A stretch of 64,000 nucleotides of DNA. It comes from Nostoc sp. FACHB-152. Lineage in GTDB: Bacteria; Cyanobacteriota; Cyanobacteriia; Cyanobacteriales; Nostocaceae. A program made the position numbers and the translations under genes. Below are positions 1-8,281 of this stretch, piece by piece; positions within the stretch are counted from its first letter, which is position 1; each line of letters starts with the position of its first letter. The notes beneath the pieces are model-generated. The model saw only the letters and a list, made by a program, of their open reading frames with translations. It made no database searches and was not told the origin of the DNA. The stretch covers positions 1 through 64,000 of the forward strand of contig NZ_JACJRV010000028.1 of assembly GCF_014697475.1 (NCBI RefSeq), given 5' to 3'.

Positions 1-76
1 TTAAATAGAGCTTATTGCGAATAAATGCTCTTTTTCTTTTACCACAAATTGCTACACTCTTTGTAAGATAAGCATT

Positions 77-781
77 CTAGACCATTTTGTCCCCCCGCAA
101 GCTATTATTTAGCTTTTCTCGAACATATTTTGATATCACATCTGCGGTGATAGCTCCAAACGCTTTGTTTTTTAGCCTTTCTACTAAGGTACTTGTAAAG
201 ACTCCGCTATATGATTCCTCTGAACTAAGAGAAGAAGCCAGAATACAATAGCTGAAACTAGGAGAAAGCCGACTTAAAGCCGAACGTAAAACTTCATATT
301 GAATAGCAAAACCACTATGGCAAGCGTCAATCCAAAGTACCAAATTATTTAAATGTTTGGCATCACCGATCAATTCGCTCAGGCGTTCAAAAGAGAGACC
401 ATATCTTTGTTGATCTAACTCTCCGTTCTTATTCAATAAAAGCTCTGAATCATACGTTCCTAAATATCCTTTGTACCTTTTTTGTTTCTTCGTATCCCCA
501 TCTAAAATCTGATAGCCATGACCAGAGAAATAAATTAAAACGTTTTTGTAGGCTGGCTGAGTCAACAACTCCTCTAGTTTTTGATCAAGAATTTCGCAGG
601 TGATAGGTTGTTTTGTTAACGTAAACTGAGGCAAGACCTTATATTGACTATGATTTAACTCCAGCCATTCCATAACATCTCTAACATCTTCCGTAGGGGT
701 CGCATCTCCTCCAAAATTCTTTAAGCGTTCATCTTGGTATTCGTCAATTCCGACTAAAAAGGCGACCCCTTTCTCTATCAT
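77..781 (-). CDS. Caspase-like peptidase (peptidase C14 / metacaspase p20 fold)
   Basis: This 234-residue protein is essentially one caspase-fold domain. The first strand carries VGIDEYQD (about 10-17), the catalytic histidine lies in YFSGHGY (His88) and the nucleophile in IDACHSG (Cys154). Metacaspases of this fold cleave after Arg or Lys; here the specificity is unknown. No signal peptide or membrane segment is seen, so it should be cytosolic. It lies 43 bp downstream of the hydrolase gene on the same strand, suggesting one operon. There is no recognition or effector domain beyond the peptidase, so its partner probably supplies activation. It sits inside the Tn7-like island and is best read as cargo. 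The family is confident; the biological role is inferred. Confidence 0.85.
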   Translation of the reverse strand: MIEKGVAFLVGIDEYQDERLKNFGGDATPTEDVRDVMEWLELNHSQYKVLPQFTLTKQPITCEILDQKLEELLTQPAYKNVLIYFSGHGYQILDGDTKKQKRYKGYLGTYDSELLLNKNGELDQQRYGLSFERLSELIGDAKHLNNLVLWIDACHSGFAIQYEVLRSALSRLSPSFSYCILASSLSSEESYSGVFTSTLVERLKNKAFGAITADVISKYVREKLNNSLRGDKMV

Positions 782-824
782 ATTTTAATCAACTCCTTAA
801 TTTTTGCCGCTCAACCCAACAAAA

Positions 825-2144
825 CTAAATTCCGATCACCGCGCTCCACACTGCATGAGCTACTTCCGGCTCATCGATGGAGCTATGCGCCCCTCCCAAA
901 CCCGCATCTGGAGAAATTTTGCAAATATATTTACTTGCCTCTAGGTTATAAATCTTACCTGGCTCAAAGTGATACACGCGATCGCAAGGCAACATCTCAA
1001 TATCACTGATTTCCAAGCCATCACCCTGAATTCCGAACGTTCCAATTCCCCCATACCTGGGTGGATCGCCAAAAGCTGGGTCGCTCATCACAATTCCACT
1101 AGCTAGGGGATATAGAGTGCCAATCGCACTATCATGCTCTGACCGAGTTGTGATGATGGGGCCTGCAACCTTGCCATCGGCAATAAACGGATAGAAGTAA
1201 CCCGGCTTACCTTTGGCAACTGGAATGTCTGCACAGTATGACCAGAGAGATAGCGCCCCTTGAATCAACGATAGAGAGTTAACTGGACGAGGTAAAACGC
1301 CTTTCCCCTTCAGACCAGCCAGGGAGGCTGAAACAACAATACACCCAAAACTGTGACCAATTAGATGAAATCGGGTCTGTTCACCCGCCGCCAGCTGGAG
1401 TTGGCTAAGAAACTGAAAGCCTCCACGCTCACCAAACTGACGTGCCCGTGCTTTCATCTTCCAATAAGACAGCGATCTCAGTGGCGAAAATATACGACTG
1501 AGAATAAAACCATCTGACCCATCAAATGGAACAGAGTCCTCATCAATCTCAGTTTCTTTGTAGATCGTTTCAGGATCAAAAGGTTCACGGTCATTACCGG
1601 GTGCTGCTGCTTCGCCCTCGCTACCAAGTGCTGCTTCCTGATTCAAAACTTGGTAAGCTTCAACCGTCTCACCCGATAGTCGCTCTGGAGCCACATCTTC
1701 TAGTGCCTCTGTGACAATAGTCCTTAAAGCATTCCGTGCGGGTTCGGTATCGGCAATTCGCTCTGCATATTCCGAGACGATTGACTCAACAACCGCTTCC
1801 TCTGTTTTAGCCGTTAAAGTTTCATTTCCCCAGGGCAAACTGGGCCAGTGTAACCCAATGAGTAAAGGCTTGAAGTTCGGTCGCACTTGTTTCAGCTTCT
1901 CAATGTCAGCCGTATTTGCTGCCATTGCCGTAATCCATTTTGTGTACTGATTCCGTGCCGCAGGGATATCTCCTAGCCAACCGTGGCTGATAAAGAACAC
2001 ATCAGTGATTGGTTCGTTTGCCAACACCTGAATCAGTGTCTGACTCATCTTCGTGCCATCCGCTTCGTCCCGTTCGTTACCTAAAGCATCAAAGTTAACC
2101 AGATAGTAATGTAGCGAGGTACCAGGGACTAATTCAAATGGCAT
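825..2144 (-). CDS. Alpha/beta hydrolase, likely cargo of the Tn7-like island
   Basis: The 439-residue protein has an alpha/beta-hydrolase layout: an oxyanion-type motif FISHGWLGD (about 51-59) and the nucleophile elbow LIGHSFG with Ser265. A charged, low-conservation insert of about 100 residues (110-215) separates the two. No signal peptide is visible. The substrate cannot be predicted; lipase, esterase and peptidase are all possible. It is the first gene of an operon with the caspase-like peptidase downstream. Pairing of a hydrolase with a caspase resembles bacterial conflict or programmed-death modules, but that is inference from the pairing and from the position on a transposon. Start: the ATG gives the complete first strand and no better upstream start is seen. 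Confidence 0.75.
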   Translation of the reverse strand: MPFELVPGTSLHYYLVNFDALGNERDEADGTKMSQTLIQVLANEPITDVFFISHGWLGDIPAARNQYTKWITAMAANTADIEKLKQVRPNFKPLLIGLHWPSLPWGNETLTAKTEEAVVESIVSEYAERIADTEPARNALRTIVTEALEDVAPERLSGETVEAYQVLNQEAALGSEGEAAAPGNDREPFDPETIYKETEIDEDSVPFDGSDGFILSRIFSPLRSLSYWKMKARARQFGERGGFQFLSQLQLAAGEQTRFHLIGHSFGCIVVSASLAGLKGKGVLPRPVNSLSLIQGALSLWSYCADIPVAKGKPGYFYPFIADGKVAGPIITTRSEHDSAIGTLYPLASGIVMSDPAFGDPPRYGGIGTFGIQGDGLEISDIEMLPCDRVYHFEPGKIYNLEASKYICKISPDAGLGGAHSSIDEPEVAHAVWSAVIGI

Positions 2145-2751
2145 ACTTATAAATTCCTCAAAATCAAATCATTAGCTTGAGTTGTGTACCCTACTTTTAC
2201 ACAAATAAATCATCATATCAACACCGTAAATATACGTACAATTTTATTTTTAACGTACAAAATTACCAGTATCTTTATTACTGCGCTGCGTTTATACCTT
2301 CTGGTGACTGGAGTCCAATGCAAAAGTAAATTGGCTTTGAGAGGTTAGGCGAGTGCCCCATGCTATAGGCATCAAATAGAGTGCGATCGCACTCAAGTGC
2401 AAAGCTGAACCAACAGCTTGAGTATCTAAGAGATGCGATCGCCTTCAAGAGATTTTTTATAGCTATAAGTAGACGGAAGCTAAGTTTGAGTTTGACCTCT
2501 TAAACCGCCTCACTAATTGACCTCTAGTTTTATGACTGCTTAGAAAGGTTTTTTAAATGATTTAAACGGAAATATATTGCCTGAAAAGCACACAGGACTA
2601 TGGTTTGAAAAATTCTACAACTTTTTTATATTTTTACAACAATTTTAGAGGAATAATTCGGTTCAACAATTCATAAAACTATTGAACAATAACCTCTAAG
2701 TAAGTACAGTTGTACCAAGTAAAAGTGCGATCGCTTCCAGAGGTTATTTTT
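2145..2751. other. Long intergenic stretch of the island
   Basis: AT-rich, with HIP1 sites and no intact gene. It holds direct repeats ACGTACAA at 2234-2241 and 2253-2260, a 34-codon open stretch at 2544-2645 lacking a start codon, and short inverted repeats (GTTCAA with TTGAAC, ACCTCT with AGAGGT) between about 2660 and 2745. It looks like eroded mobile DNA. Confidence 0.5.
2182..2204. promoter_or_regulatory. Candidate operator upstream of the hydrolase-caspase operon
   Basis: A perfect 7-bp inverted repeat, TTGTGTA and TACACAA, separated by 9 bp, lies 38 bp upstream of the hydrolase start codon. The spacing and position suit a dimeric repressor site, but which protein would bind is unknown. 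Confidence 0.3.
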
Positions 2752-2904
2752 ATGGTTAGGGGCAGAAGCGAATGGACATAAGCAAAATATAAGCGATACA
2801 TAAAAAAAGGTCGCGGTCGAGGAAGTGGTAAAGATTATAAACATTGGCTTAAAATCTAAGATTTTCCCTCAAAAGGCTGCGTGACAACAGTAATCAGGCT
2901 CTGA
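2752..2904 (+). pseudogene. Remnant of a separate tnsA gene (Tn7-like endonuclease subunit)
   Basis: The frame from the ATG at 2752 reads MVRGRSEWT, stop, AKYKRYIKKGRGRGSGKDY, KHWLKI, stop, DFPSKG, then a final stop at 2902-2904. This closely follows the N-terminus of stand-alone TnsA proteins, where Tn7 TnsA has RRIKEGRGQGHGKDY followed by a WLTVQEVPSSGR-type segment. The two internal TAA codons (2779-2781 and 2857-2859) fall where Glu and Gln codons would be expected, so single substitutions explain them. The nuclease core is gone. The neighbouring active transposase carries its own fused TnsA domain of a different subtype, so this is not a missing part of that gene but the trace of another Tn7-like element. 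Confidence 0.7.
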
Positions 2905-2956
2905 TAAGACTAATGCCAAACTTTTTTAACCATAAATCCTTATTTATACTAAAATT

Positions 2957-3946
2957 CTAAAACTTTAATTCCAGACTAAAATTCCTGAACAATATCTCGC
3001 CCAATTCCTGAAAATCTGACCCAAACAACTGGGATATAGTAATCTTCGCCTTCTCGCACACAGGAATAATCAACTTCACCAAATGATAAGGTTGACTTTG
3101 ATTTGTTGTTGAGGCTATCCTCAACGATTCCATGATTCCCCCTAAATCTCCCAATAGCTTCAAATCCTTTCCAATTGCTTGTTCAAACACGAACCACATT
3201 AATTGTAATTTTCGGGTTAGTTCGATTGGGATAGGTTTATATACTAATTGGGGAGTAAGTGCAATTAATTCGCTAATTCCTTGAATATTAACTCGATATT
3301 TCTCTATTTCTTCTTGGCCTTTAATTTCCTGTCCTAACCACCCGTAACAACTAGAACAAAATCCCGCAGGTGAAAACTTAGTCATTACAGGTAAACGTGA
3401 ACCACAATCAGGACATTCTTGGATTAATCGCTGTTTGTGAATCAAACAAAATTCTACATCCTTAAATGACCATAATAACGGTTCATAGATAGTTTTGTTC
3501 TCCTGCTTCCACTCCTCCCAACAACAAGGACACCAAGCGCGATAGTTGCGAAATAAGCCCTTGTCATAAATCATTCCTTTCCAGCTTAAAAGGGTCAAAA
3601 AGCGTAAATCCTGACGCATTGTTAACTCTTCTAAGACAGTGACTAACTTTGCTGTCATTTCTCGCATTCCGTTGATAGTCGGTTTAGCGTCGCTATTTCC
3701 CAATAGGTGACTCAGATTTTTTGCCAATAGCTCAGATTTATCCTCATCTTTGAGGATAAGTGGCGCAATTTCTCCCATAACGAGCTTTTGAGTGGTTAAA
3801 CAATGCGCCTGCGCCAAACGATGAAGATAGCTACTAAGACTTTCTGCGTAGGGAGTTCCCACCGCCACAGGTTCAAGAGAAAATAACCGACTTCGTTGCG
3901 GTATTTCTGGAGATTTTAGGTTCCAATGTTCTAAGTAAATAGTCAT
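2957..3946 (-). CDS. tniQ: TniQ-family transposition targeting protein (short form)
   Basis: The 329-residue protein opens with the TniQ signature (LEPVAVGTPYAESLSSYLHR, about 25-44) and has a zinc-binding region with Cys139-x2-Cys142, Cys167/His170, Cys178-x2-Cys181 and Cys197-x2-Cys200. TniQ proteins link target recognition to the AAA+ protein TnsC. In type I CRISPR-associated transposons the short TniQ binds Cascade while a longer TnsD-type paralogue recognises the chromosomal site; this protein matches the short class. It is read leftwards, 50 bp after the Xre regulator, probably as one transcript. An AGAGGT ribosome site precedes the ATG. No Cascade genes are visible, so its present partner is unknown. 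Confidence 0.88.
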   Translation of the reverse strand: MTIYLEHWNLKSPEIPQRSRLFSLEPVAVGTPYAESLSSYLHRLAQAHCLTTQKLVMGEIAPLILKDEDKSELLAKNLSHLLGNSDAKPTINGMREMTAKLVTVLEELTMRQDLRFLTLLSWKGMIYDKGLFRNYRAWCPCCWEEWKQENKTIYEPLLWSFKDVEFCLIHKQRLIQECPDCGSRLPVMTKFSPAGFCSSCYGWLGQEIKGQEEIEKYRVNIQGISELIALTPQLVYKPIPIELTRKLQLMWFVFEQAIGKDLKLLGDLGGIMESLRIASTTNQSQPYHLVKLIIPVCEKAKITISQLFGSDFQELGEILFRNFSLELKF

Positions 3947-3996
3947 ACCTCTTGGATTAACCTAAACGCTGGCACTTTAGTTGTAAAAACCAAATT

Positions 3997-4293
3997 TCAA
4001 GAATTAGTTTCTAATTCACTCTTAACCTCAATGCCGTAATTAACAAAGAGATCGGAGACAGATATCTCCAAAGCTGCGGCTAACTTAACAATATTTTTTA
4101 ACGAAGGGTTACGCTCTCCGTTTTCGATACCTGAGATGTAGTTGCGATGAAGCCCTGACTTTTCAGCCAGTTCTTCTTGGGATAAATCTAGCTCTCGCCT
4201 TCGCCGCCTAATTGCTTTGCCAAAGCGGTACTCAATACTGAAGTGTTTCTGTGTCACAAAACAATACTGAACCAGTATCGTCATTAAATCCAT
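3997..4293 (-). CDS. Xre-type helix-turn-helix regulator of the transposon
   Basis: The 98-residue protein contains one HTH_3/Xre domain (about 28-85: RRRRRELDLSQEELAEKSGL, then HRNYISGIENGERNPSL). This fold binds short palindromes and usually represses its own promoter. The gene is divergent from tnsAB with a 119-bp shared control region holding two inverted repeats, and is followed by tniQ. Similar small regulators between the divergent arms of cyanobacterial Tn7-like elements control transposition or cas genes; that role is inferred here. The first 20 or so residues before the HTH are unusual, and an internal start cannot be excluded. Confidence 0.85.
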   Translation of the reverse strand: MDLMTILVQYCFVTQKHFSIEYRFGKAIRRRRRELDLSQEELAEKSGLHRNYISGIENGERNPSLKNIVKLAAALEISVSDLFVNYGIEVKSELETNS

Positions 4294-4314
4294 CTACTAT
4301 CAGTGGATTTTTGC

Positions 4315-4375
4315 ACACTATAAGTGTTATAAAGTTAAGTATCATGGCATCAGATAAGCAAGTTGCTAACTTTAT
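4315..4375. promoter_or_regulatory. Divergent control region with two inverted repeats between xre and tnsAB
   Basis: A palindrome ACACT-ATA-AGTGT lies at 4315-4327. A second perfect 9-bp inverted repeat has its arms at 4329-4337 (ATAAAGTTA) and 4367-4375 (TAACTTTAT). Both sit between the divergent start codons and are natural candidates for Xre operators controlling both arms. Confidence 0.5.
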
Positions 4376-4412
4376 GGTCTTATTTTCATAGAGAAATAAA
4401 ATCAAGCGCAAA

Positions 4413-7127
4413 GTGCTTACTAAGGACTATATGAAAGAGCAATTGGAACAATGGGTTGCTCGCCTTCAAATATCCGAGGCAGGGCAAAAAATTATTGAGA
4501 AAGTTTGCTCATCTGAGCCATCCCGTCGCGTAGGTGGCGGTAGTAAGAATGTTTCGGGACGCTACCCTAGCCGCAAGATGGGAGTCACAATTCAATTTGA
4601 GTCTCATCGGGTTGAACTGCCAATTATCTATCAGTTAGAACACGATGACGATGTTCTAGAATTCTACGATCAACCACCGCAAATTAAACTTGACTATCAA
4701 GCAAGTAACGGACGTAGATTAGGCGTTTTACACACCCCAGATTTCTTTGTCATCCGAACCAATTCGGCTGGTTGGGAAGAGTGTAAAACTGAGCAGGATT
4801 TAAAAAAACTAGCCCAGAAAAACCCCAATCGTTACTTTTACTCTCAAGAAGATAATCAATGGCATTGCCCGCCTGGGGAAGTCTATGCTGACCAATTTGG
4901 GCTTTATTACCGCATTCGTTCAGATCGGGAAATCAATTGGGTTGTGCAACGTAATCTGCAATTTTTAGAAGATTATTATCGCTCAGAATTTCTAGTAGTG
5001 GAAGAAGCGATCGCTCAATCATTACTTGCAACTGTGTCATCTCAACCAGGAATAACTTTAGCAGAAGTACTCAATCGGTCAACAGAAGCTAAATCTGACG
5101 ATATCTACACCTTAATTGCTCAAGAGCGAATCTATTTTGATTTAAATGCTACACCACTTGCGGAACCAGAAAGATGCCTAATCTTTCGTGACGAACAAAC
5201 TGCTAGTGCTTATAGGTTAATGGTTGAGCAGCCAAGTGTAAATCTTCCGGCTATCTCTCCTGTAATCAATATTGCCACTGGAACGCTTGTTAGTTGGGAC
5301 GGCAAAGGTTTAAATATCATTCATGTTGGAGAAACAGAGGTTATACTTGGCGCAGAAAATAATCAGTTAATTGAACTCAAAAAAGTTGTATTTGAGAATC
5401 TGGTTCGTCAAGGAAAAATCACCAGTCTCCAAACACCAGAAAAAACAGCTATTAGCACAGAATCTTGGCAGCGATTTTATCAAGCTAGTCCAGAAGACCA
5501 AGCAGAAGCCCTTGAACGCTACAAAGCTATCGAACCTTACTTAAACGGACATCCCCCAGAAAACAAAACAATACCAGCCCGTACCATTCGTGACTGGAAA
5601 GCTAAATATCTAACTGCAATTCAAAAATACGGTTGCGGCTACATTGGGCTTTTGTCCCATCGCAGTGTCAAAGGTAATCGTCAGCGCAAACTGCCCGAAG
5701 ACACCTTAGCAATTATGGAGAAATTTATTTTAGAAGACTATGAAACGCTTAAACAAAAAAGAATGTGGGAGGTTTACGGGGCTTTAGTTCGAGCTTGCGA
5801 ACAATCTGGTGTAATTACTCCGAGTTACAAAGCATTTACTAAAGAAGTAAAATGCCGTACTGGTTACGAACAGACTAAAAAACGCCAAGGTCGCCGTGCC
5901 GCGTATCAACATGAATCCTTCTATTGGGAACTTACCCAAACTACCCCAAGACACGGCGATCGCCCCTTTGAAATTGGACATATCGACCATACCCAGTTAG
6001 ATGTAGAGCTAGTTTGCTCTCGTACAGGTCGCAATCTTGGCAGACCTTGGGCAACATTTCTTGTAGACACTTACTCACGGCGATTGCTGGCAGTTTACCT
6101 AACGTTTGACTCACCCTCATATCGTTCTTGCTTAATGGTGCTAAGAATTTGTGTCAAGCGTCACGGTAGACTTCCCCAAATTGTAGTCGTAGATAACGGT
6201 ACTGAATTTCATAGCGTTTACTTTGAAACACTACTAGCTACTTTTGAATGTACAAAAAAGCAAAGACCGCCAGCTAAGGCTCGTTTTGGGTCGGTCTGCG
6301 AACGTCTATTTGGAACTTCAAACACTCAATTTGTCCATAACTTACTAGGTAATACGCAAATAACTCGTAATGTGCGCCAAGTCACCAAGTCCGTTAACCC
6401 TAAAAATCAAGCTGTATGGACACTTGGTTTACTTTATGAATATCTTTGTGCTTGGGCTTACGAAGTTTATGATACAGACGAACATCCAGCACTATTCCAA
6501 AGTCCGAGGGATGCGTTTGCAGCGGGTATGGCGATTGGTGGCAGTCGGGTTCACCGCATGATTCCTTACGATGAAAACTTCCAGATTCTTACGCTACCTA
6601 CCACCTCAGAGGGAAAAGCAAAAGTTCAAGTTGGACGCGGCGTAAAAATTAACTACATCTACTACTGGTCTAATAGTTTCCGCGATCCCCAAATTGAAAA
6701 TACCTCTGTGCAGATAAGATATGACCCGTTTAATATTGGTATCGCTTACGCCTTTGTTCGAGGACAGTGGGTACAGTGTACCTCTCAATATTATGTAGAA
6801 CTCCAAGGTCGTTCAGAAAAAGAACTGAAGTTAGCTAGTACCGAGTTACGCAAACGCTCCTCAAATCATGCACAACAATCTCAAGTTTCAGCTAAGAATC
6901 TAGCAGAATTTTTAGCATCGGTAGAAGCTCAAGAAGCTCTATTAGAACAGCGTTCCTATGATACAGAAGCTAAGGAAGTCTTCAGGGTAATTGAGGGCAA
7001 AAAAGCGACAACAAGCCGTAACGAACAACCAAAACTTATTCAAGTTCCTTTTGAAAATACTGAGACTCAAGTAGCTAAATATGAAGCGATCGTCCCAGAA
7101 ACACTTGTAGTATATGAGGACTTTTAA
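4413..7127 (+). CDS. tnsAB: TnsAB: fused TnsA endonuclease and TnsB DDE transposase
   Basis: The 904-residue protein joins two Tn7 activities. Residues 45-200 form a TnsA-like endonuclease domain with Glu76, Asp110 (HTPDFF) and Glu123-Cys-Lys125 (WEECKTE), the E...D...ExK nuclease pattern. Helix-turn-helix regions then lead to an RNase H-fold integrase core with Asp525 (HIDHT), Asp594 (VVDNGTEF) and Glu630 (SVCERLFG), a DDE triad with the usual 35-residue last gap, and a C-terminal beta domain. Both nuclease sites look intact, predicting double-strand cut-and-paste movement. Such fusions are known from type I-B2 and I-D CRISPR-associated transposons and relatives. The GTG at 4413 is used; the ATG at 4431 with AAGGA four bases upstream is an equally good start. 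tnsC follows after 2 bp. Confidence 0.93.
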   Translation: MLTKDYMKEQLEQWVARLQISEAGQKIIEKVCSSEPSRRVGGGSKNVSGRYPSRKMGVTIQFESHRVELPIIYQLEHDDDVLEFYDQPPQIKLDYQASNGRRLGVLHTPDFFVIRTNSAGWEECKTEQDLKKLAQKNPNRYFYSQEDNQWHCPPGEVYADQFGLYYRIRSDREINWVVQRNLQFLEDYYRSEFLVVEEAIAQSLLATVSSQPGITLAEVLNRSTEAKSDDIYTLIAQERIYFDLNATPLAEPERCLIFRDEQTASAYRLMVEQPSVNLPAISPVINIATGTLVSWDGKGLNIIHVGETEVILGAENNQLIELKKVVFENLVRQGKITSLQTPEKTAISTESWQRFYQASPEDQAEALERYKAIEPYLNGHPPENKTIPARTIRDWKAKYLTAIQKYGCGYIGLLSHRSVKGNRQRKLPEDTLAIMEKFILEDYETLKQKRMWEVYGALVRACEQSGVITPSYKAFTKEVKCRTGYEQTKKRQGRRAAYQHESFYWELTQTTPRHGDRPFEIGHIDHTQLDVELVCSRTGRNLGRPWATFLVDTYSRRLLAVYLTFDSPSYRSCLMVLRICVKRHGRLPQIVVVDNGTEFHSVYFETLLATFECTKKQRPPAKARFGSVCERLFGTSNTQFVHNLLGNTQITRNVRQVTKSVNPKNQAVWTLGLLYEYLCAWAYEVYDTDEHPALFQSPRDAFAAGMAIGGSRVHRMIPYDENFQILTLPTTSEGKAKVQVGRGVKINYIYYWSNSFRDPQIENTSVQIRYDPFNIGIAYAFVRGQWVQCTSQYYVELQGRSEKELKLASTELRKRSSNHAQQSQVSAKNLAEFLASVEAQEALLEQRSYDTEAKEVFRVIEGKKATTSRNEQPKLIQVPFENTETQVAKYEAIVPETLVVYEDF

Positions 7128-7129
7128 TT

Positions 7130-8281
7130 ATGACAATACTTGATGCATTTCCTCTTGAACTCCTCACGCAACCAGCTACAGAAAGGCTTGCTTACTTTAA
7201 GGAGAAAACCGTAGCGCATCCTCGGCTTCAAGAAGTCAATGAAATTCTCATGCGAACAATTGCTGAACCCGCAGGAGCCTCATTTATCTTTGTTTATGGC
7301 CCTAGCGGTATCGGTAAAACAACTTTGCGACTCCGTGTTGAGCAGAAATTAACAGAACTAGCATTAGCTAAACTGGAAAGCGATCGCGGTCGTGTTCCTG
7401 CTGTTGGTATTGAAGCTATGGCCCCAGAATCGAGATACTTCAACTGGAAAGAATACTACACACGCGCCTTAATCGCCTTAGAAGAACCCTTAATAGATTA
7501 CAAGTTTGATTACGGTGTGCGTGGTATCTCTCGCGATAATTTTGGCAAAATTAATGTTGAGTCGAAAGTAGTTGCACCTGCTCTACGCAGAGCTTTAGAA
7601 AATGCTCTCATCCATCGTCATCCAGACGTATTTTTTGTAGATGAAGCACAACATTTTGGTAAGGTAGCAAGCGGATACAAGCTACAAGATCAATTAGACT
7701 GTCTCAAATCTTTAGCAAATATGACAGGCATCTTGCACTGTCTATTAGGAACATACGAACTACTTACATTCCGTAATTTGAGCGGTCAACTCTCACGTCG
7801 TAGTGTTGATATTCATTTCCGCCGTTATTGTGCTGACAATCCAGAGGATGTACAGGCTTTTAAAAGTGTATTGTTAACTTTCCAACAGCATATGCCACTA
7901 GCAGAAACTCCAGATTTAGTTAGCCATTGGGAATATTTTTATGAACGTACTTTAGGATGTGTTGGCATACTGAAAGATTGGCTGAGGCGCGTTCTTAAAG
8001 ATGCCCTGGCTCGAGAAGCAACAACAATCACTGTTAAAGACTTACAAAAATGTGAGTTGTCGGTTGCTCAGTGTCAGAAAATGTTCAAAGACATTCAAGA
8101 AGGCGAACGACAATTATCTGAAACAGAACAAGATGTTCAAGACTTACGCTCTGCATTAGGACTTGGCGAAAAACCAATTGTGCTACCCGAAGAAACCCCA
8201 AAAACTAGTCGTCCGCCAGGAAAGGTTGGCAAACGCAAACCTAAAAGAGATCCCATTGGAGTGCCGCAAGATGTTAACTAA
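7130..8281 (+). CDS. tnsC: TnsC AAA+ ATPase, transposition regulator
   Basis: The 383-residue protein carries Walker A GPSGIGKT (57-64) and Walker B VFFVDEAQ (Asp171, Glu172), the AAA+ arrangement of TnsC/TniB ATPases that form filaments on target DNA and pass the target signal from TniQ/TnsD to the transposase. The C-terminal 60 residues are charged and proline/lysine-rich and may be the transposase-contacting tail. It starts 2 bp after tnsAB and overlaps the start of the downstream tniQ/tnsD, so the three form one translationally coupled operon. The ATPase residues look intact. Confidence 0.93.
   Translation: MTILDAFPLELLTQPATERLAYFKEKTVAHPRLQEVNEILMRTIAEPAGASFIFVYGPSGIGKTTLRLRVEQKLTELALAKLESDRGRVPAVGIEAMAPESRYFNWKEYYTRALIALEEPLIDYKFDYGVRGISRDNFGKINVESKVVAPALRRALENALIHRHPDVFFVDEAQHFGKVASGYKLQDQLDCLKSLANMTGILHCLLGTYELLTFRNLSGQLSRRSVDIHFRRYCADNPEDVQAFKSVLLTFQQHMPLAETPDLVSHWEYFYERTLGCVGILKDWLRRVLKDALAREATTITVKDLQKCELSVAQCQKMFKDIQEGERQLSETEQDVQDLRSALGLGEKPIVLPEETPKTSRPPGKVGKRKPKRDPIGVPQDVN

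Noticed and set aside
1526-1950. Two open frames on the forward strand inside the hydrolase gene
   Set aside because: They are antisense shadows of a well-supported protein with a catalytic motif and have no ribosome sites.
8163-8270. Upstream start of the long TniQ/TnsD at 8163
   Set aside because: It would overlap tnsC by 119 bp and add 36 residues unlike TniQ; the ATG at 8271 fits the family and the coupled layout.
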